Shown piece after piece: positions 15,570 through 20,915 of a DNA stretch of 20,915 nucleotides. The number at the start of each line of letters is the position of its first letter. The first letter of the stretch is position 1. The notes under the pieces are model-generated. The model ran no database searches. It worked only from the letters and a program-made list of their open reading frames with translations, and was not told the origin of the DNA. The translations under genes and the position numbers were made by a program. Where the stretch lies: contig NC_090615.1 in NCBI RefSeq assembly GCF_004359215.1, forward strand, positions 3,520,772 through 3,541,686, read 5' to 3'. The DNA comes from Bremia lactucae (Eukaryota > Oomycota > Peronosporomycetes > Peronosporales > Peronosporaceae).

Positions 15570-16500
15570 ATGGAAGATATTCCAGAATTGTCAGAAGTGC
15601 AACGCGCAGCTTGCGACAAGCTCAAACTTTATTTGGGCTTGAACATGTGGATTTTATTATCTCCCAGGGACCAGAGGTCCTGCATGCAAGGCATGAAGCC
15701 TTCATGCGACATGAAACCTCCTTAATCGGCCAGGTACAAGATCATTTTGCGGCGTCTATGCCAACCCGGTACATCTCTGTTCCTGATTCAGAGCCGAAGA
15801 CTGGCCCTATAACTGTCAATGTGAAGCCATTTGAGGAAATTGAGGGAGAAAACCTCCCTTTTTGGATTAAGAAGATGGAGATGTCCATTGATTCCGCCTT
15901 GTTCTTACCAGACCGGCAAAAGGTGGCTATGGCCATTCCCAAACTCGGAGGTAGATCGATGAAGTGGGCACTACCGTGCAGCACGTCCATAAACGACGCT
16001 TTTCCCTCACGGGATTCGCTTAAACAGCAAATGACCAGCATGTTTGCGCCGCCTTATCAGGCTTTTTGCATGCGAGCACGGCCATTAGCGACTCGACAGG
16101 GTAAAACAAACCTAGGAGACTATGTCCAGGAGTTAAGAACTCTCATTGCACCTATCCATCAAGACCTTGTGCAAGAAGCGATTGTTGTAACAAATTTTAA
16201 CGGGGGTTTCAATGAGGGCGTTGCCCGGACGGAATTATATCGATCTCATCCTGCTACTTTCGAAGAGGCAGTTGCCATAGCGCTACGTGCTGAGTTCGAC
16301 TTTAAGTCTGCTCGCGTAAGCGCGCGTTTTTACTGAACAGGTCTTCGAGCACATGAATACCGTCTAATAGACCGGAACCAATGGATCGAAGCCTCGTCAA
16401 GGAAGGAGAAGAGGCTCTTCAAGCTGTGAAACAGCATAAGAATAGCCGTAATGTTTTATGCGCGGAAGCACGACACATTTACGCCCTGCCGGCCCTCTTC
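15570..16500 (+). pseudogene. Gypsy gag, copy B2, broken
   Basis: ATG at 15570 is in the same place as the gag start of B1 (MEDIPELSEV against MEEVPELSEA). A 1-nt deletion near 15627 shifts the frame; the main gag core then reads uninterrupted to TGA at 16334-16336, through blocks VLHARHEAFMRHETSLIGQ, KVAMAIPKLGGRSMKWAL and TFEEAVAIALRAEFDF. Where B2 has this stop, B1 reads Arg. A zinc-knuckle remnant starts at 16452 in another frame, with its second Cys changed to Arg and its last Cys to Gly, so RNA binding would be lost. Confidence 0.75.
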
Positions 16501-16619
16501 GAAATTCGCGTAAAGCTCGAAAGAGCACTAATTCCAACCGATACCAGAAATCTGGTACGGTGCGGGAAAACGTCGATATCCAGTAGGTGCGAGGTGCCCT
16601 ACTGGGAGGTGAGAGTAAA

Positions 16620-17065
16620 CAACGTAGCCCCAACAAGCTCGGTGCGTAATGGCACGGGGCGTGTGTACAAGCCTGGCTTGTTAGTCGCTCAAGCAACTGT
16701 GAAGGGCTTTGATGAGCTATGGTCAATTTTAATTGACTCAGGAGCATCTTGCAATTATGCTCGACGTCTTTTTTTTAGGAATCCAACGATAGTTGAGGCG
16801 TTTAAAGCGCATAAAAGTGATACAATCACTGTTCGCTTAGCGACTGGGACTCGTGTCACCGACCTAAGGCTCCATTAAACTTAGGCATAAAGTTTCTGGA
16901 CTTTGACAGTATGGAACGCTGTCTCACCCTTGATAGGGACTCGAGATATGATCTCATCCTTGGTATGGCCTGGCTTGAACGTCATGAGCCATGGATCGAT
17001 TGGAGGTCATAGACCTTAGGCGCCACGTGCCATGTTCCTAGCAAGTTTTGGAGAGTCATGAACCC
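16620..17065 (+). pseudogene. Gypsy aspartic protease, copy B2, broken
   Basis: The catalytic motif D-S-G-A-S is intact at 16735-16749, followed by TITVRLATGTRVT. A small deletion near 16860 relative to B1 then breaks the frame. The second half (YDLILGMAWLERH) continues in another frame and meets an in-frame TAG near 17010. Confidence 0.75.
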
Positions 17066-17732
17066 ACCTTTCCTAGGCAACAAAAGCGCTGTTGGCGCGG
17101 AGCATTGACTGAGTCTGTCAGTGTTTTAGACATTGGAATGTCTGAGTTATCAAACTCCAATGTTGCAACTATTAATTCTGAGCCCAACTCAAAAAAAGAA
17201 AGTTGAACGGCACGTACTCCGTTTAGTGACACTCGTTGTAATAAGGATTCAATGAATGCTGAATGCATTGTTGGCCTAAGGCCGAGTCATCAAGGGTGTA
17301 ATATCCCTGAAATACGTGGAGTGGCACGTCTAAGTCCAGCAAGTATGGTTCGCCGAGGTGGCACCATACTGAGCGTCAATATTGACACTATTGGCGGTTC
17401 GCCAGGGCATTCGGGCTCAACTCCTTCGAAAGCACGTGTTGCGACACGTATACTTTGCTAGTAAAGGAAGAAGAGTTACCTAACTCCTTGTCGAATGTCG
17501 AATTAGACACCATGTCTGGTATAGAAACAATACGGGGGACGTGAATATCCCGGCCTCTTAAAGGCGTATTGTCTCTACTCCAAGACAGGGGAAACCCAAA
17601 GCGTTTATACCCTCACAAAGTGTCACCTGCTAGCATTTACACACGCTTGTAAATGGTGTAACTGGTTACATTGAGGTAGAAGTTAGCCTTGCGGCAATCC
17701 CTTCGTTACGTGGTCTTTTAGAGCTAGACGAA
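17066..17732 (+). other. Protease-to-RT linker of B2, degenerate
   Basis: Polyprotein linker with multiple stops in all frames. Short inverted repeats recur (for example TCTGTCAG...; GGCCTAAGGCC at 17273-17283). No domain is expected here in Gypsy polyproteins and none is seen. Confidence 0.5.
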
Positions 17733-18861
17733 ATGTCTATTGACGAGTGCGGCCGAGCCTTAAAGGCTGGCGACTTATCTGAGATGGTGGTCATTCGACC
17801 TACGACTGTGTTAAACTCATCGTCACTTCTGGACAAAGCTGACCTGGGTGACACAAAAGCTGCACTTAGTGCGTGGAGTGGGTCATCGATCCTTAAAGAT
17901 TCTACGGATCCTTTTTATTTCTTGATAAAGGAATTTCAAGATGTGGTATGTACCAATCCAACATCTGTTTTTACCTCCGGATAAAGATGTCCGTCATGAA
18001 ATTGACTTGGTTCCGGGAACCAAATACGGGTCACACGACAGTGGCTCTATATAAGGGAACAGTGTGACATCATTGACGATTTCTTTTGTGCTAAGCACGA
18101 GGAGGGAATGGTACGAGAGAGCAAATCTCCCCATTCGACACCGACATTTTGTGTCAAAAAGCCAAATGGTAAATGGCGCATTGTACATGGTTATAAAAAG
18201 CTTAATGCTGCCACTATACCAGCACAAAACCCCATTCCTAGAAAAGATGTTCTTCAGAACAATTTGGTGGGATGTACAATGTACAATGCACTTGACCCAG
18301 TCGATGGTTACTCTCAACTGCTCACGCAAACTAGCGATATCACGCTTACAGCGGTTAGCACCCCATGTGGTATGCTATGGGAGTGGCTGGTTATGCCACA
18401 AGGGCTTTCCAACGCCCCGGCAACATTTAATCGTCTATTGCCGCATTTTTTCCGCCCCATCGAGGTTATGAATAGACTTATTTCGATTACATTTTTATCC
18501 ATAGTCGTGCAGAGCAGGGTCGGTCGGATATGAAAACCGTTTAGACAATTTGCGAGCAGTGCTCGAGTTTATGCGCACAAATAAATTGTATGTCAATGCA
18601 TTCATTGTTGGCGCAGAAGAAATTTCTTTCTTAGTGTGCTTCATTGGGAAGCGAGGCCTTAGAGCGGATTCCGCTAAGTAAAAGCCAAAGTAGATTGGCT
18701 GGTTCCTAAAAGCAATTTGCGTAAGTGGTTGGGTCTCGCCAATTATTAACAAATATAGCAAATTACGCTGATATAGCGAGGCCATTATCTAATCTCCTGA
18801 AAAAGAATACAATTGGTGCTGGACTAGCACGGAAAATAATGCATTTCAAGCCCCGATCCTA
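17733..18861 (+). pseudogene. Gypsy reverse transcriptase, copy B2, inactive
   Basis: The pre-RT segment ([15 protein letters not shown]) is followed after stops by the RT: RESKSPHSTPTFCVKKPNGK and RIVHGYKKLNAATIP, LDPVDGYSQLL, then the strongly conserved WEWLVMPQGLSNAPATFNR. The catalytic YxDD box is at 18479-18490 in a shifted frame and reads Y-F-D-Y: one of the two essential Asp residues is Tyr. Further frameshifts and stops follow (18537-18790) through the thumb region, where FIGKRGLRAD is still readable. The enzyme cannot be active. Confidence 0.85.
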
Positions 18862-19143
18862 GCACTGCCAAATCTAAATTGGCCTTTCAGTGTCGTCTGT
18901 GACGCTTCGGATTTTGTCATTGGCAGTGCTCTGTTACAAACAGATGTTAATGGTCGTGAACGTGTTATTGCGTTCGAGTCTAGACAGCTTAAAGCTGCGG
19001 AAATGAACTACCCAGTTTATGACAAAGAGTTACTTGCTATGAAGTATGCTTTCGCCGAATTCAGGGTTCATCTGTACGGCTCTAAGCCGTTCGTGATATA
19101 TATAGATCACGCGTATCGAGTACAACTTCGAGGTGAAGTATAA
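18862..19143 (+). pseudogene. Gypsy RNase H domain, copy B2, truncated
   Basis: RT-type RNase H with FSVVCDASDF (first catalytic Asp), ALLQTD, ERVIAFESRQL, YPVYDKELLAMKYAF (Glu) and FVIYIDHA (Asp). Directly after DHA at about 19113 the text jumps to EYNFEVKYKPGKQNASADALSRRP in another frame, so roughly 20-25 residues of the usual sequence are missing. The frame ends in TAA at 19141-19143. Confidence 0.8.
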
Positions 19144-19893
19144 GCCTGGCAAGCAGAATGCTTCGGCCGATGCGTTATCACGCAGGCCGGAATATGAGCT
19201 CTCTCACTTAACGACTATAGTGTCGCCTATTACTGAATTAATCTGTTCGGCTTACGTCAATCATGAACAGTGTGTAGCTCTGCAACGAGCTCTAAAGAAC
19301 TCTGACTCGGGTTTTAAATTGTAGGCACGTTTGCGTGCAAGGTTACATCGATTTTCTAACGATACCGACCTATTGCTTTATTGCACGGACACTGCGGATC
19401 CTCCGCGCGTCGTTGTTCCTCATGATGATAATTTGAAGTATCGAATCCTCAATGAGGCACACGATACTGTCCTTGGTGCTGGGCTTGCTGATATCAGCCC
19501 GAGTTTCTCGCGACGCGATTTAGTATTTTTAGACATGTAAGGGATACGATGGCTGATAGCCAAGCCAAACAAAAAGAACAAGCAGATGCCAAATACAGAA
19601 GCTGCATTAATTCTTATATGGTCGGAGACCGAGTTTCATCAAACGCTAAAAAACTTACTAGAAACTTGGTTTCCGCGGTCTCCAAGACCAAATTGCGCCC
19701 GCGCTTTTTTGGACCATTTACGGTTGTGGCAAAGAAGGGCGTAGCTTACACGCCAAACCTCCCTAGCAAGCTGCGTACACCCCATGTGCTTAACGTTGGC
19801 TTGCTTAAGCCATATCGGAACCCTTTCCATGTGGACTTGAAGGCGCTTGCACCGAGACAGGCGGTCGTGCCGCAGATTACTACATCTCACTAG
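19118..19893 (+). pseudogene. Integrase remnants of B2, catalytic core deleted
   Basis: The RNase H-integrase connection (KYKPGKQNASADALSRR) is followed by the start of the integrase zinc-binding region (RVVVPHDDNLKYRILNEAHDT). It then jumps at about 19475-19510 to the segment well past the DDE core (FLATRFSIFRHVRDTMADSQ, partly in another frame). From 19549 the C-terminal part is open: KQKEQADAKYRS, TKLRPRFFGPFTVVAKKG and a PHVLNVGLLKPYRNP tail. The DDE catalytic domain is absent, so the copy cannot integrate itself. Confidence 0.8.
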
Positions 19894-20084
19894 GATGTCC
19901 AGCTGGCCCTCTAAACGAGGTTGTCAACGCTCCAGCAGCGAAAGACGATTCTGAACCGCTTATAAGGAGCTCTTAACCCGAGAAAGGACCTCAGAAGAAG
20001 TTGCACCTCGTCCTTCAGGGCATCAAACGCAACCGCCGATATTTCGGCCCCCTCCCGCGCTGCTTGATGCGTGAAGGAACCTTC

Positions 20085-20215
20085 CGTTTCACGTGGAGAA
20101 CTTTTAAAGCGACGTCATCGAAAGGGCCAATACCAGCATCTGGTGTAGTGGCTAGGGTACCCCTCTTCTGGAAACTCTTAGAAGTTTGAGGCACCTCTTC
20201 GGCAAGATTGCTCGT
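20085..20215 (+). pseudogene. Chromodomain remnant of B2
   Basis: In the frame of 20113 one reads RHRKGQYQHLV, stop, WLGYPSSGNS, stop, KFEAPLRQDC. The two stops (TAG) fall where chromodomains carry K in V-K-W and W in S-W-E/K. Chromodomains at the integrase end target such elements to heterochromatin. Both stops are single-base changes from expected codons. Confidence 0.65.
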
Positions 20216-20431
20216 ACGCCGTTGCGTGTTTAAGTGCCAAGGTCAGGGTCAACTCGCGTAAAACGACACTTTTCACCACTAGATGTTGGATTAGGTGGAT
20301 CTGTTGCCTTAATGCGGCTTCAATCCATGTTTGTACGGTCAACCGAATGTTACTGGCCTTTTTTTTGGCCTTGAGCTTGGCAAAATCGAAGCAAAGCTTC
20401 CGTTCCAAACATATATTAGCCGCATCCGCAG
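20178..20431 (-). other. Minus-strand open frame in the 3' region of B2
   Basis: Open on the minus strand from the A2 LTR boundary down to TAA at 20178, 84 codons within B2 (the only upstream ATG lies inside the A2 LTR). The translation is Lys-, Leu- and Gln-rich and helix-like (FDFAKLKAKKKASN, WIEAALRQQIHLIQHL). Its position, antisense and downstream of integrase, resembles that of the ORF at 1-893 in A1. No sequence similarity is visible between them. Confidence 0.2.
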
Positions 20432-20880
20432 TGTAACGGGGTGTATCGTTACATGAAATTAACACTAAAAGGTTGTTAATTAATATTATCTAAAAGGTAG
20501 ATAATATTTGGAGGAAATTACTTTATATAGTAATTTCCTGAATTCTTATCCATAAATAGGTATAGACCATTATGTCTATTTATTCCGCAGACTAATTAGC
20601 TGCAGAAGTAATCAAAGAGAGTTACTAGATAAGATAGATAAGAATTCATTTACATGTTTAGTATTAGTTTATAGTTAAGACAACATTTACAGAAATAGAT
20701 TAACAAGACACTTAACTATATTAATACAGTTTTCATTTTACACTTTAAGCTAACTTGCCTTAAGAGAAGTCTTCCTCTATACGTACAGTGTACGTCACCT
20801 AACGAGAGGCACCACTCACATCTGAAGCAGTGTGAAGTGGACTTGTACTGAAACAGTACAAGTCGCAGTGCCCCGTTACA
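20432..20880 (+). repeat. 5' LTR of element A2 (449 bp)
   Basis: TGTAACGGGG...CCCCGTTACA, same family and orientation as 971-1420. It is followed 2 nt later by a primer-binding site, so it is a 5' LTR and the element continues past the right edge. It interrupts the 3' part of B2. The hairpin ACTTGTACTG/CAGTACAAGT (AAA loop, about 20841-20863) is 10 bp here but 8 bp in the left copy. Confidence 0.88.
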
Positions 20881-20882
20881 CC

Positions 20883-20891
20883 TGGTAGCAC
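20883..20891 (+). promoter_or_regulatory. Primer-binding site of A2
   Basis: TGGTAGCAC follows the LTR end by 2 nt, and similarity to the B1 and B2 leaders continues through GTAGTC. It fixes the orientation of family A as plus. The remaining 24 bases are the start of the element's leader. Confidence 0.65.
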
Positions 20892-20915
20892 TTTGTAGTC
20901 CGTCCAAGGACCACA

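Larger units (their letters stand above)
14213..20431 (+). mobile_element. Degenerate Ty3/Gypsy element B2 with chromodomain, carrying a nested MULE
   Basis: The order is 5' LTR (interrupted by the MULE), primer-binding site, gag, protease, linker, reverse transcriptase, RNase H, integrase remnants and chromodomain, the order of Ty3/Gypsy elements. Every domain carries stops, frameshifts or deletions, so it is not autonomous. No 3' LTR of its own is seen; the sequence is cut at 20431 by the LTR of element A2. Confidence 0.85.

Noticed and set aside
971..20880. The two LTRs as the ends of one ~20-kb element
   Set aside because: The left LTR has a polypurine tract before it and no primer site after it, and the right LTR has a primer site after it. 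They are the 3' LTR of one element and the 5' LTR of another.

Overview
The window looks like a repeat-rich part of an oomycete genome (Phytophthora or downy-mildew type). The evidence is a heptahelical receptor fused to an INPP4-type phosphoinositide phosphatase, a GPCR 'bigram' architecture known from oomycetes. An EMC4 gene with introns of only 76-79 bp and degenerate Ty3/Gypsy elements with a C-terminal chromodomain fit the same origin.

Layout. 1-1420 is the 3' end of an LTR retrotransposon (element A1) that runs off the left edge: a long minus-strand ORF (antisense to the element), a polypurine tract and a 450-bp LTR. 1421-2462 is anonymous sequence. 2463-9802 is a compact host-gene island: a PH-domain protein (minus), EMC4 in four exons (plus, divergent from the PH gene by 181 bp) and a single-exon 1835-aa GPCR-INPP4 protein (minus, tail-to-tail with EMC4). 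9803-11410 is gene-free. 11411-13267 is a truncated, broken Gypsy copy (B1: LTR end, PBS, gag, protease). 13268-14212 is anonymous. 14213-20431 is a longer but dead Gypsy copy (B2), with an 805-bp non-autonomous MULE DNA transposon inserted in its 5' LTR. 20432-20915 is the 5' LTR and primer-binding site of a second family-A element (A2) that runs off the right edge and cuts off the end of B2.

Function. The host genes serve membrane biology: EMC4 belongs to the ER complex that inserts multi-pass proteins, the GPCR-INPP4 protein should couple an extracellular signal directly to 3,4-phosphoinositide removal, and the PH protein may bind phosphoinositides or protein partners. They need not be functionally linked. 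B1, B2 and the MULE are inactive: stops, frameshifts, internal deletions and lost catalytic residues are visible in each. A1 and A2 look young, with LTRs differing at only about 11 positions by eye.

The most striking non-gene signal is a dense ladder of short, perfect hairpins (stems of 7-11 bp, one about every 40 bp) through the antisense ORF and LTRs of family A. A weaker, decayed version is present in B1 and B2. I saw no comparable ladder when reading the host genes.
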